From contig CM033400.1 of the NCBI GenBank assembly GCA_019426215.1, forward strand, positions 14,926,568-14,990,567: DNA of 64,000 nt, given 5' to 3'. Below are positions 45,610 to 56,369 of the stretch, in pieces. The translations under genes and the position numbers were made by a program. The stretch is from Buddleja alternifolia (taxonomy: Eukaryota > Streptophyta > Magnoliopsida > Lamiales > Scrophulariaceae). The notes under the pieces were generated by a model. That model searched no databases. It was not told where the DNA came from and saw only the letters and a program-made list of their open reading frames with translations. Position 1 is the first letter of the stretch; each line of letters begins with the position of its first letter.

Positions 45610-46232
45610 TTACTAACTCGGTATTATTTAATTTAGGATAATTTAAATATTTAATTTAGGTCTCACTATGTACATTAACTCCTAACATGTTAACATGCAT
45701 ATAAAGCGTAGAAAAACCTAGCAATTCTACTATTACACATTTTCATGGACTAACTAGATCGACCTAAGCCAATGGGCTAATCAACATATATATTTTAAGC
45801 ATGCATAATAAAACATAAATCCAAGTCCATCAAATGTGCATCTCATCACATATAACAAGCATTAAAACATAAAAGCACACATGCGATAAGAGCATAAAAT
45901 AAATTTAATTTATTTTGTTCATTCAAATCCAATTTGATTATTACAAAACTAAATCCCATTTAATTTTGTCACTAAGACTAAATCCTATTTAATGAAAGTG
46001 AAATTAAATCCAACTTAATTTTATGTGATCAAAAAATCTATATCATAATCAATTAAATCTAATTTTGTTAATAACAAAACTAAATTTAATTTAATTTTGA
46101 TATAATGATTAAATCCAATTCATTCTTCATGGGATTAAATCCAATTCAATTTTCATTAGAAGATTAAGACTAATTTAATCAAAGCGATATTAAATCTATC
46201 TTGAAATTAATTCTTACTTAATTTCAATGGGA

Positions 46233-46565
46233 GGATTAAATCAACTTTAATCTAAGTGGAACTAAGTTCTACTTAATTTCCATGAAAAAGATTAAACCGA
46301 TTTCAATCATTGTGAAAACGAGTCTCACGTAATTTGCATGAAAATGATTAAATCAATTTTGATCTTAATGAAATTAAATCCCACTCAATTTCTATGAAAA
46401 TATTAGATTAATTTCAATCAGTGTGATATCAAGTCACACTTAATATCAATGGGAATTATTAAATCAACTTTAATCTTAGTGAAATTAAGTCCTAATCAAT
46501 TTCAATGAAAGATTAAATTAATTTCAATCAATGTGAAATTAAGTCCCACTTAATTTCTACGGGCT
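46233..46565 (-). repeat. Tandem repeat of about 56 bp in the Copia-3 leader
   Basis: Six clear units with the pattern ATTAAATCAATTTCAATC, then a GTGAAATTAAGTCC-like part, then ACTTAATTTC and ATGAAA, start near 46235, 46290, 46347, 46402, 46457 and 46511. More degraded units extend to about 46040. Confidence 0.7.
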
Positions 46566-48024
46566 CTTGAATTATTGACAAAGTCCCACTTAATCAATTA
46601 CAAAATTAAATCTCTTTTAACTTTGATTGGCAAATTAAATAGATTCAAAATATCAACAAAACTAAATCTCATTTAATTTCGTTTAGTAAATTAAATCTTA
46701 ATTTAATTTATGTAAATCAAATATAATTTAATTTGTATTAAATCTAATTTAACAATAATTAAATTTAATTTAATTTACAAAGAGGGCATGAAGAAGATTG
46801 ACCCAATTAGTTAAAATTGGGTTTGAGTCTTACCCAATTAATAATTCAATTGCAATTTGGGTCCAAGCCCCATATTTTATTCAATCTTATTGAATTAATT
46901 GGTGTTGGGTCAAGCCCAATACCTAATTGAATTAATTTGATTTGGGCCAATAATTAATTAATTCGTGCTGAACCAAGTCCAACACTTCTTAATTAAAAAT
47001 AGGCTGGACTATTTATGTAATTAATTTGAGTGGGCCAAGCCCAACTCTCTTTTAATTAATAAAATCAGCTGGAGCTTTTGTTTAATTAATTAGAGTGGGC
47101 CAAGCCCAACTCTATATTAATTAAATGAGCATTGGATCAAGTCCAACATATAATTTAATATCCCAACACAACAAAATACCCTAATAGCCCAAATCCCAAC
47201 TCAGCCACCTTCTTCCTCTTCGTTGTGCCGCCATCAACGTCGACGAAGCGGTGCCGGCGATTTCGCCTCTCATGGAAACAGCGCCCGGCGCCACCACCTC
47301 AACTGTCATCCATGCGAAGTCACCGTCGACCCGGAGAGGTGATTCGTGTGCCTTTAACAGCTCCGAATATGCCTTCAATCTCCGGCGTCTTATCGACGCG
47401 AATCCGCGTTGCCCAAGGTGGTGAAGAGCATCGCCTCTGAATGGCGAACGTTGGCGAATATAACGCCGCCTTCAGCATCACCAAGTGATGCATCCGACTT
47501 CGTCCAGGGCGTTGCACAACAGATGTGCATGCCATCTTTGCCGAGGTCGCCGAGATTGCACAACAACTGTGCAGCGGTGTTTTGACATAGTGTAGTCGCC
47601 GTCAGTGCGCCCTCGCAGGTGGCGCCGCCTCCCTCTTCTCTGAATAACACGAACGCAGAGATGCACAATTTTTCAAATTTCCAGAAATTCAAATTTAGCC
47701 CAGAAATTTATTCCATGAATCCACGATTCAAAAACTCAATTCCAGATTACAATCGAATTCGGAAAAACAAAAACAAAAGATTTTCAGCCCCCAAATTTAG
47801 ATTCAAGAAATTCACAATTTTACCCAATTTTCAGATTGCAGAAAATCGAATTTTCAGAATTTGATAAAATTTCAGATTCATACACAACTGCACAATTTTG
47901 TTCCAAACAAACCAGATTTTTCGATTCGCTCTTGATAATTCGAAATCTCCAATTACGAATTCAATCATGATATATCACATAAACACGAAGAACACTTAAA
48001 TAAATCAACGAAGCCAACAAATTT

Positions 48025-48037
48025 GGCTCTGATACCA
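48025..48037 (-). promoter_or_regulatory. Primer binding site of Copia-3
   Basis: TGGTATCAGAGCC in sense, the complement of the 3' end of plant initiator tRNA-Met, one base inside the LTR. Confidence 0.92.
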
Positions 48038-48038
48038 C

Positions 48039-49750
48039 TGTTGGGAATCCTGTTAGGCATGCGCAGCGGAAACGAAAACAGACCCAAATTCTCAAAACAA
48101 GATCAATTCGTGGCTTTCGTCGATTTTAATCAAGAAAAATATGAATACTAAAACTTACCTTTTCATGTATTCAATCTTTAATTTTCGCGAATCTTCAATC
48201 TTCTCTAACGATTCAATTGTACCGTCTCTAGATCATCACATGGCGGAATTGTCTCCGGGAAATCTCGATCTCGGACTCCATAGGCGGCTAGGTGAGAGAG
48301 AGAGTGGAAGAATAATAAATTTTTTTGTCTTGTACTTCTGGTGGAGGAACTGAGTTATGTTTTTCACTCAACTGTTTCAACTGTGTTCTTTGGCTTGTGT
48401 TGGAGGATTAAATAAATCCTCCAATGAATTCATCAGTACACACCCCATTGGACTATTGGACAATAATTGGGCTACGTTGACCCATTCAACTTAATCCAAT
48501 TAATTTAATCAATCAACTTTTAATCCAATTAAATATATATTGATTAAATCAATATTCTTGTTAATTAATTAATTAATTAACTAATATTATAATTTAAATA
48601 TTTAATTAACCTAGTCAATTAAATTTTCAAACTAATTATTTAATTCACAATTGTTTAATCCAATTAAACAACTAATGAAATTAATTTGTCCAATTAATTA
48701 ATTCATCCTACCCAGGGACAAATTACCAGAACACCTTCCAAATAAAAGAATTGATTTCCCTGTCTATTCCTATATAGCGCGACTCTCTAGGTTCCTCTCG
48801 ATTAGCAATGGGAGGATACCAAAAGATGTGGGTGACACCTAGCCAGCACCGTGGCCTCACATCGTAGCCCAACCGAGTACGAAATGACTATGTCATTACG
48901 AACCTCTAGATTATGAATATCGTATGAGTATAAGCCCTTCATTGACGTATCACGATCGAGTGAGAGTCATGAAATATGTCAAACTCACAATACTCGATGC
49001 TATGCTTAAGAATCATAGTAATACGAGATTACTAAACACGAGTTAGTTCATCAGCTCTGGCCAGAGACTTTCAATCTCATTTAACTATGATCACATAGGA
49101 TACTTTCCGTTTAATTTCGAGACAGTGAATTCCATCTTGACAATCACCCCACATGCTACTTGCCCATTACAATGTATTTCGAGGTCGACCCCACCTTTCA
49201 ACGAGTGAATTGGGTCTAACTACTTTAGTGACAGAATCCAACGTCACAAACACACTGTGACCATAACTCCTCAGGTCTAAGGCTCACCCATACCTTCATA
49301 ATCAGTAATCCAATCATTGACAGTCACTGAGTAAAAACCCATGTGATTGGATTACTACGAGTCGTGTTCGAATACACAAATCCCATCAATGTATCTATGA
49401 CACACACTCCCACTATCCCATAGTGTTCGACTGGCACTCCTTTATCAGAGCATGTGTCATACAAGTTCATATAAATCTCAATGTCTAATTGATATTCTCC
49501 GACTTGCAAACCATTTAAGTGATCAAGTATAAAACCCTTTCAGTTCCCATCTCCTTTCCTTAACTACTATAAGGAGTGCGAAGGTTTGCCTTAACACACA
49601 TGGATTAGTTGTTCATTTAAGACTTTATAGATGCAATCAAGAATTATTCGAACAACATACTATTGCCTTTATATTAATTAGAGGTTGCACAATACAAACT
49701 CGTGTTTTATATTCTAACTCCTCGTTAGCATCGAGGGCACATTACCAACA
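48039..49750 (-). repeat. LTR of Copia-3 shared by two tandem units
   Basis: 1712 bp. On its left it is followed by a primer site, so it acts as a 5' LTR. On its right it is preceded in sense by a polypurine tract, so it acts as a 3' LTR. One LTR doing both is the product of unequal recombination between elements. Confidence 0.88.
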
Positions 49751-50082
49751 ATCTCCCACTTGCACTCAATGTCAATCGCTACGGTATTAAATTCCCATCT
49801 TATAAAAGATGTTGCTCTAGCACCGCCTGTGACAATAGCCCAGTGAGTGGGTCAGCCGTTTAATCGGCTGAGCTTATTTTCTACAAGGCTACATCGCCCT
49901 TTCCAACGATATCTCAGAAGATGTTGTATCTCTTATCATTTGTCTGGAGTAAAGTGAACTTCATACACGTGAACTTCATTTCATTACAGTAAAGTGACAA
50001 TGCAAGTTCTGTGCTAGGGACCACTAGAAGTTCTACCACGAACTTCAAACCCAAACAGTTTCCTTCGACAGCCTCCAAGACT
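49751..50082 (-). pseudogene. 3' end of a second Copia-3-type internal region
   Basis: 332 bp closely parallel to 40698-41035: polypurine tract, then the RNase H end. It stops where the CACTA terminus begins. The rest of this unit is not in the window. Confidence 0.8.
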
Positions 50083-50411
50083 CACTACTACAAAAATACA
50101 CTATTACAGCGCACCTATTACAGTGGTTTTTAGAAAACCGCTGAATGGAGGGGCCTATTACAGCGGTTTTTTGGTGAAGAACTGTAATAGGGTTTCGCGT
50201 GGGACCTATTATAGCGGTTTTTCAAAAAACCGCTATAACTGGTCCAGGGCTGTTACAGCGGTTTTTCACAAAACCGCTTTAATTGTTCAATTATAGCGGT
50301 TTATTGAAAAACCGCTGTAACAGCCCGGACCGATTACAGCTGTTTTTCAATAAACCGCTATTTAAAAAAAATGAAAATCCCATTTCCCCCCCATTTTCCC
50401 CCCATTCGGCC

Positions 50412-50413
<2 letters not shown>

Positions 50414-50455
<42 letters not shown>

Positions 50456-50617
50456 ATCTCTCTGTACTCTCTCTCTCTCTATTCTCTCTCTCACTCATCT
50501 CTCTCTACTCTCTCTCTCTCACTCGACTCCTCCACCACCACCGCTGCCACCCCCACCGTCGCCAACCCCGGTCACCGCCGCAACCACCACTACCACCTTC
50601 GCCGCCGCCACTACCAT

Positions 50618-50667
<50 letters not shown>
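50414..50667. repeat. Two long CT microsatellites with a proline-codon-like tract
   Basis: (TC)n runs at about 50414-50450 and 50620-50667 surround CT-rich and CCACCA-rich sequence. The 138-residue frame across it is Ser/Leu/Pro low complexity and is not called a gene. Confidence 0.85.
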
Positions 50668-50669
<2 letters not shown>

Positions 50670-50899
50670 CTAGATCTATATATATCTCTAGCTATATAAA
50701 TATATATATACACACACCACATATATCGGCGCCACCACCACCACACCCACCATATACCGCCGCCACCGCCACCTTATACCGCCGCCGCCACCACCACCAC
50801 CACCCGAGCGCCGCTCGACTCTCTCTCACCTTATAGGTATATACTTATATATATATGTTTATATATGTTGTGTATATTTTATATATGTTATGATAATTA

Positions 50900-51365
50900 G
50901 GGTTATATGTTAATATTTTGATTGTTGTTATACATATGTTATGTTAATTAATTGGGGTTTTGTGAATTATATAATGTGGGTTATATAAGTTAATATCTTG
51001 ATTGTTGTTATATATATGTTATGTTAATTGGGATTTTGTGAATTATATAATGTGGGTTATATGTTACTTTATTGATTGTTGTTATATATATATATATGTT
51101 ATGTTAATTGGGTTTTGTGAATTATATAATGTGGGTTATATGTTAATTTCTTGATTGTTGTTATATATATGTTATGTTAAATGGGGGTTTTGTGAATTAT
51201 ATAATGTGGATTTTTGTTGTGTTATGTTATGCTATGTTATAGTTGATTATGTTATAATGTGGATTGTTGTTATGTTATAGTTGATTATATTAATTGGTTT
51301 TGTGAATTATATAATGTGGGTATTTGTTATATATAAGTTATGTTAATTGGGGTTTCTTGATTGTT
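50900..51365. repeat. Tandem repeat of about 76-79 bp
   Basis: About five units contain GATTGTTGTTATATATATG, GTTATGTTAATTGGG and TGTGAATTATATAATGTGGG. Unit ends fall at about 50980, 51056, 51135, 51210 and 51320. Three copies of GATCCAACTGGTGATCAATA follow at 51574, 51637 and 51689. Confidence 0.75.
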
Positions 51366-51726
51366 GGATTTTTGATTTATGCTATGATATGTTGGTATTA
51401 TGATTGAATTTTTGTTGTATTTTTTTGGTTGACATCATTTAATGCATTCATGATTTTGTGAAGTTTGATTAGTTTTGTTGGGTTGCAATTTTGGGGGAAG
51501 ATTAAGTCGAGAACTTGGTACAAATTTGTGCGTTATTACTCTGTCGAATGTTTGAAAATATGATGCTTTATGTGATCCAACTGGTGATCAATATTTATAA
51601 AATGATGCTTTAGTTTTAGTTTTATGTGATTTATATGATCCAACTGGTGATCAATATTTGAAGTTGCTTGAAATATGTTACTTTATGTGATCCAACTGGT
51701 GATCAATATTTTCGTATAGTGAGATC

Positions 51727-53870
51727 TGTTAGAGTTAGTGCCCGGCGCACCAATTATTGGGCGCCATTCTTTGTAACAGTAACTCTAGAGTTGAACAATC
51801 GTTTTCTTATAAATAAAGTCAATCTCCTTTTATATGTGTGGCATGTCTTTATTCTTAAATTAGTTTTTACTTTGGCTTAGAATAAAGTCCCGAAAGATCA
51901 CACATAGCTATGGGACATCATTGCACATTGGGTGTGGCAATGATGGAATATGTCTCGAAGGCTGTGATCTTTAAACATTGTTCCAAGTCGTGAAAGGATT
52001 CATCGAGATAAAGGGATATCGATGCAACCCAAACGACTTGCTCATATGATGCATACTCTGGTAGAAGTGTATCTCGTTCCATAGATACTGGCACGGTGAA
52101 AGCCAATGCATATATGAGGGTTGCCATTGTGGTAATGGGCGAACTGAACAACCCCATGGAAGTTCCTGCAATGGATTCCCAGTCGAATGTGGAACTTCCA
52201 GTGGTCTTGTAGTATAAGAGTAATCCTTATGGACCTAAGATTCCATTGGATGTCTTATGCGTAACCGCGCATGTTCTTGATTTGTTACATGATCACTTTA
52301 GATGATCGAATATGGGCAAACTCAGACATGCACGTCTTACATAGTAAGGCACGTGAGAATTAAGAGGAATCTATCTCTGACATTAGCCAGTCGGTTAATC
52401 TCCTATGGTTACATAGTGAATCGACTTAAGGAATCTTCAGCCGAAGTATGATATCTAAAGAGGCATAGGGTTTCCTCGTTTAGATAGTCGAAGTCGATTT
52501 CACATGACGTGGGAAACATAGGATTGAATTAATAGAGCTTCGACCTCAGCCACTGCTCTAGATTCAATCGGGAGATTAGATAAAGGGATCTTACTTATGC
52601 GAGGATCAAGATCGTAAAAGGCATATCTTTACTTTCATTTTATCTAGGTCTTCGGGACCCTATGCTAGGTGGGCAACAACGATTTGTAAGTGCCGAGAAT
52701 TAGCTTGGTGACTAATTCAAGGCTTGATTAAATCAAAGGATTGATTTAATCTAGTACTTTCCATTTTTGGAAGGTACACTGGCACTGTGGGAAAGTGTAC
52801 TTACTACTAGATAGAAACGAGCCTAAGGGGTCACACACTAACTCGAGAGAGTCACTGCTTGAATAGATGTGATTAATCAATTTCGAGGAAATTGAGGGAA
52901 TTAGGAAAGTGTAGTACTTTCCTAATATGGAATATAAATTAATTGAAGGATTCAATTAATTTTACTCTTTTAATTAATCTTGTAGAATTAATTAAATTAA
53001 TGGACCTAGTAGAGTCCAAGTATTTTATGTAATTGGGTGGAGCCCAAGTTAAATAAATAAATGTTGGAATTAATTAGTTGGATTTAATTTGACTTGTATT
53101 TAATTGATGGGTTGTGCCTATAATTAAATTGAGAAGTCAAAATTGAACCCTAGAGTCCAATTGAATGTTTTGAGCAATTTCTTGAGTGATAATAAGGGAA
53201 GGGGGCGATTTTTTACATGTGGTGGTGGAGGAAAAGAGTTTTCCCCTTCTCCAAGTCTTCATAGGATAAGGATTACTAGAGAGTTTAGGAGAAAGGAAGT
53301 TTCCTTTTCTTAATTGAACTCTAGGTAATCTTCACCTATAAATAAGAGAAGAAGGAGACTAAAAATGATGATGATTTTTGCTGGAAAAATTCGCCCCTCC
53401 CTAACCTACTAAAATCGGCCACCTTTCTCCCACTTCCAACCAGACGTCATTCTATTCATGTGTTGAATTAAACGACTTAGAAAATATTCCTACCATTCAT
53501 ATAATCAAGCCTAAGTTAAGCTTAGAATCGTTTTGTTGTCTAGCACGCAAGGCAAGACGATTAGTGACTTGAATGAGGTGTGGATACATTTTAGAGGTGC
53601 GACGCTTGGAGCACTCTAAACCGGGAGATACGAAAAGACGACGGGCAATTTCTCACCTAAGGGAAATTGTGTGGATTTGCACCATAGGGTTGCTGAGATC
53701 CAAAGTTCAAGGTGAAACGAAATTTTCGAAAGGTATAATTTCGTTTACCTTCTTATCGAATTCGATCGAACCAATTCCATATTCCTATTTTTGGGTGGTT
53801 GTACGTTTACTTTAGTAAAATTTTAATTTCCGCTGCCACGAGCCACCCGAGAGAATGAGTCAACCCAACA
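51727..53870 (+). repeat. 5' LTR of Copia-4
   Basis: 2144 bp, TGTTAGAGTTAGTGCCC to CAACCCAACA. TATA box TATAAATA at 53337-53344. Its start resembles the Copia-1 LTR start (TGTTAGAGTATATGCCC), indicating related lineages. Confidence 0.8.
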
Positions 53871-53871
53871 G

Positions 53872-53884
53872 AGGTATCAAAGCC
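53872..53884 (+). promoter_or_regulatory. Primer binding site of Copia-4, degraded
   Basis: AGGTATCAAAGCC, two mismatches from TGGTATCAGAGCC, one base after the LTR. Confidence 0.75.
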
Positions 53885-55022
53885 ATGGTTTGGCTCGATC
53901 GAATTTTTATGTGATTATGCATGTTTGTTTTTACGTTTTAATTGTAAAATCGAAAGCATGATAATCAATATGTTCATTGTTAGACTAGGATTGATTTTGA
54001 TTTGGGATGTTGTTTGATTTTTATGATTTTAATGTTTAAAAGTCGTTGGTTTTAAAAATCACGAAATCTGAAATTTGGGTATATGATTGTTTTCGAAGGT
54101 TTTGATCTAGTTTTATGAAATCACCTTTGGTGGGGTATTGTGAGATGGTTTAACCGAAGGTTTAATCATCAAGTAATAAAACTTAGACCTTAGGAGAATT
54201 CAGATTCGTTAATCGAAACTCGAAAGAATCACGAACGTGCGAAAAACTGATTTAAAAATCCCAAACAGCAACAGCCGCTGCACGCGGCGCCCAGGCGTGG
54301 TCAACCGAAAGTTAAAAAAAAAATAAAAAAAAAACCTTTCTTCGTATTTTCTGGAGGTGGGTGACCCAAAGGTCACCCAAAGACCTAACCTATGATGTTT
54401 TTTGATTTGTAAACTCTGAGAAAGGTTTTAGAAATCAATATCGAACTTATCCCAATGATATTTGCAATCTAGTTTGAATGATGAATGGGTAAAATTTACT
54501 TTATCACATGTATGTTTGTTGGTTGGCATGTTTATGTGATAAAAGGATGAACCACGAGCCTAGTCGTAGTGTTGGTTTTCTATGTATTTAATTATTCTAG
54601 AGTTGTAAATAATAGCTGGTTTAGCTCTTTCTTTTTCGTATAGTAGATTAGTAGTTTTTGATATTCTATGTAATCGAAGACGGAGCCAAGACTCGAAGAC
54701 TTGTATGCTGAGGCGATACCATTGTAATAGTCTAGGCTGGTTTTTACTTTCTAGAATGTCCAAACCCACTTTGGCTCGAGTGGGTTACTAGGTTAGGGCT
54801 CGAGGTGGTTCATCCTCAATTTTCCACTTTGTGGATGTTTTTATTTATCTTTCTATGATGATTATGTCATGTAATGCATGTATAGGATAGATAATTAAAA
54901 CAAGATAATTAAATCTGATGAGACTCCCCAAAATAAGCATGTTATAATTCCCTCCTGTGAAAATATTAGGCTTTTGTGATTATAAGAATGAAATTCTATT
55001 ATCATACCTTCTATCATAAGTA
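53885..55022 (+). other. Copia-4 leader, 5' part
   Basis: Mostly A/T-rich with no ORF. A GC-rich patch with GGCGCCCAGGCGTGG sits at about 54280-54300, and GTGACCC/GGGTCAC-like hairpin words lie near 54360-54380. Part of 54540-54810 has unique-looking sequence of unknown origin. Confidence 0.5.
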
Positions 55023-55367
55023 TTCACCATGTGAAACGCCGCCAAAGGTTCAATCCTTTTGCTCAGAAAATGGGATGGATTGGATCCGAGGTAGGCTGTG
55101 AGTGTTTACTAAGCACTACGGTGCCCCGTGGAAATCGGTTGGTTTCATTGCTTTGCTTAGAAAATGGGGGCAATGGAATTGATGGTTATACATGGGATAT
55201 TTGATGGGTCGAGCCTAACATCGTCCCTCATGTGTCAGCTCAGAAAATGGGGCACATGTGGGAGATGAGGAAAACCATCTTGAGAACTATCTAGAAAGAT
55301 AGAAGGCCCGGTAAGGCTACTATTCAAAATCATCGTGTGTTAGCTCAGAAAATGGGGCATATGATGA
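55023..55367 (+). other. Array of five stem-loops in the Copia-4 leader
   Basis: 1: 55023-55027 with 55031-55035 (3-base loop). 2: 55049-55056 with 55077-55084 (one G-U). 3: 55146-55151 with 55170-55175. 4: 55229-55234 with 55253-55258, extended by TCCC/GGGA and CATC/GATG. 5: 55330-55339 with 55358-55367 (two G-U pairs). Hairpins 2-5 share the loop GCTCAGAAAATGGGG (hairpin 2 has A for the last G; hairpin 3 has GCTTAG), starting at 55061, 55154, 55238 and 55343. Stems differ completely. Confidence 0.78.
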
Positions 55368-55439
55368 AGTGAGAATAGATCTCAAGCCCACTAAAGAGAC
55401 TAACGTTTCTTCGAATCATATCAAGAGGGTGGTGTGATT

Positions 55440-55995
55440 TGAGAAAAATAGTGGGAGACTTGTACAATTAAAGACCAAATTGTATAAGGACTTTATTTGA
55501 AAATCCGTTATTGGAATTGCCCTAGACATAGGTAAAGATTCCAAGGTGAAGTTGTTCGATTCAAATCGAGTGAACTCTAGTACGTTAATGCATGTTTAGT
55601 GGTTAGATTTTTGGATAGGAATATTTGGGAAATCACGATCTAAGCATAGGAGTTTATACGCGAGACATCGGTTATTCTCTACCCTCGGAGTTCTCACCAT
55701 AACAATATAAGCGTAATCCCTCAACTAGAATCTTTATAAGTGTAATTGATCAATTTGAACCTAGCATGTGCCTTAGCCTCCCTTTATACTTTGTGTAAAA
55801 TCAATTGTGTAATCTTGTTCTTATTATATGCAATTTTACCTATAATTTACTTTAATTATATTTGTTCTTTTTTTTGTTAAAATCATAAACTGAAATTCAA
55901 GTCTCTGTGGTTCGACAACCCGGACTTTTAGTCCACTTATTACTACACACGACTAGTGCACTTGCTACAATAGCACGTTAGCTTTTAGCGTGTCA
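55440..55995 (+). mobile_element. R1 fragment, second copy, truncated at its start
   Basis: It matches the sense-end part of R1 (42865-43400, inverted): TAGACATAGGTAAAG, AACCGATGTCTCG, GTCGAACCAC and the end TAGCGTGTCA. It abuts SIRE-B pol at 55996. The left boundary is approximate. The missing start and lack of SIRE-B sequence to the left imply a deletion or rearrangement. Confidence 0.65.
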
Positions 55996-56368
55996 CCACT
56001 AAATACACATTATTTGTTCTTTTTCCTCATAATTTAGTAGACTTAGTCTTAGCGTCGTTAACATAGCAGAAGTCGCTTGAGAATTTAACTTCAAAGCCTT
56101 TATCACAAAATTGACTAATGCTTAACAAATTATGCTTAAGACCCTCAACAAAGTATGCATCACTAATCATGATGTTCCCCCTATGCATGATACCTATACC
56201 TTTGGTTTTACCTTTGGAGTTATCACCGAATATGACATGAAGACCGTTGGTTGCACGATAGTTGATCAAGAGATCCATTGAGCCAGTCATGTGCCTTGAC
56301 GATCCACTATCGATGTACCAAATAGAAGTATCGGTGTTGGCTCTAGGTACCTACATTCAAAGGGTTGT
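55996..56368 (-). pseudogene. SIRE-B protease/pol start, truncated
   Basis: It shows the DSGSSRHMTG-type protease active-site region (56290-56310), the INYRA...FGDNSKG segment and the LSISQFCDKG start of the pre-integrase region, ending at the R1 junction. Compared with SIRE-C there is an extra 14 bp or so near 56320-56340 that shifts frame, plus stops between gag and protease. Confidence 0.8.
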
Positions 56369-56369
56369 T

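Larger units (their letters stand above)
45170..48024 (-). other. Copia-3 untranslated leader
   Basis: In sense order from the primer site: about 300 bp of A/T-rich sequence, a GC-rich block (about 47650-47190) with palindromic TGCACA/TGTGCA words, a tandem-repeat tract, five stem-loops (45609-45234), then AGTGGGAGCCAAGT (about 45140-45155), which is also present just before Copia-1 gag. Short GC-rich frames at 47181-47692 appear on both strands and match no domain I know. Confidence 0.7.
39010..49750 (-). mobile_element. Copia-3: old Ty1/copia element, tandem arrangement sharing an LTR
   Basis: Minus-strand order is LTR (48039-49750), perfect tRNA-Met primer site, long leader, decayed pol, polypurine tract, LTR (39010-40697). 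The sequence right of 49750 is again polypurine tract plus pol 3' end, so the LTR at 48039-49750 is shared with a second, truncated unit. A solo-LTR-like R1 is inserted at 42865-44248. The lineage matches Copia-1 by polypurine tract, leader hairpins and pol remnants. Almost all of gag is deleted. Confidence 0.88.
50083..51721. mobile_element. CACTA-type DNA transposon terminus, extent uncertain
   Basis: CACTACTACAAAAAT at 50083 has the form of a CACTA terminal repeat. It is followed by about 270 bp of subterminal palindromes built from AGCGGTTTTT/AAAAACCGCT (perfect arms at 50210-50217 and 50230-50237). A possible opposite end, CGTATAGTG, is at 51713-51721 (CACTA-TACGAAAAT read inward). The 3-bp flanks do not match (ACT versus AGA), so the right end may be coincidental. 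No transposase is seen. Confidence 0.6.
51727..55440 (+). mobile_element. Copia-4: 5' LTR and leader of a fourth copia element, coding part missing
   Basis: An LTR, a degraded tRNA-Met primer site and a 1.5-kb leader with five stem-loops are present. No gag-pol follows: at about 55440 the sequence changes to R1 type. The LTR family is that of the solo LTR at 12291-14407. The bases before it, AGATC, have no partner in the window. Confidence 0.75.

Noticed and set aside
47181..47692. Overlapping GC-rich frames on both strands, possibly a captured host gene fragment
   Set aside because: Open on both strands, no recognisable protein, and in the same place as GC-rich blocks in related leaders. 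Capture cannot be excluded without a search.
48025..48037. Possible tRNA gene fragment
   Set aside because: Only the 3' complement of tRNA-Met is present, immediately beside an LTR, so it is a primer binding site.
50283..50699. 138-residue plus-strand frame, Ser/Leu/Pro rich
   Set aside because: It is a translation of CT and CCA microsatellites; the same tract is open in several frames.
51713..51721. Right terminus of the CACTA element
   Set aside because: TIR-like, but the 3-bp flanks do not match and the motif is short, so it is kept only as a possibility in the element's extent.
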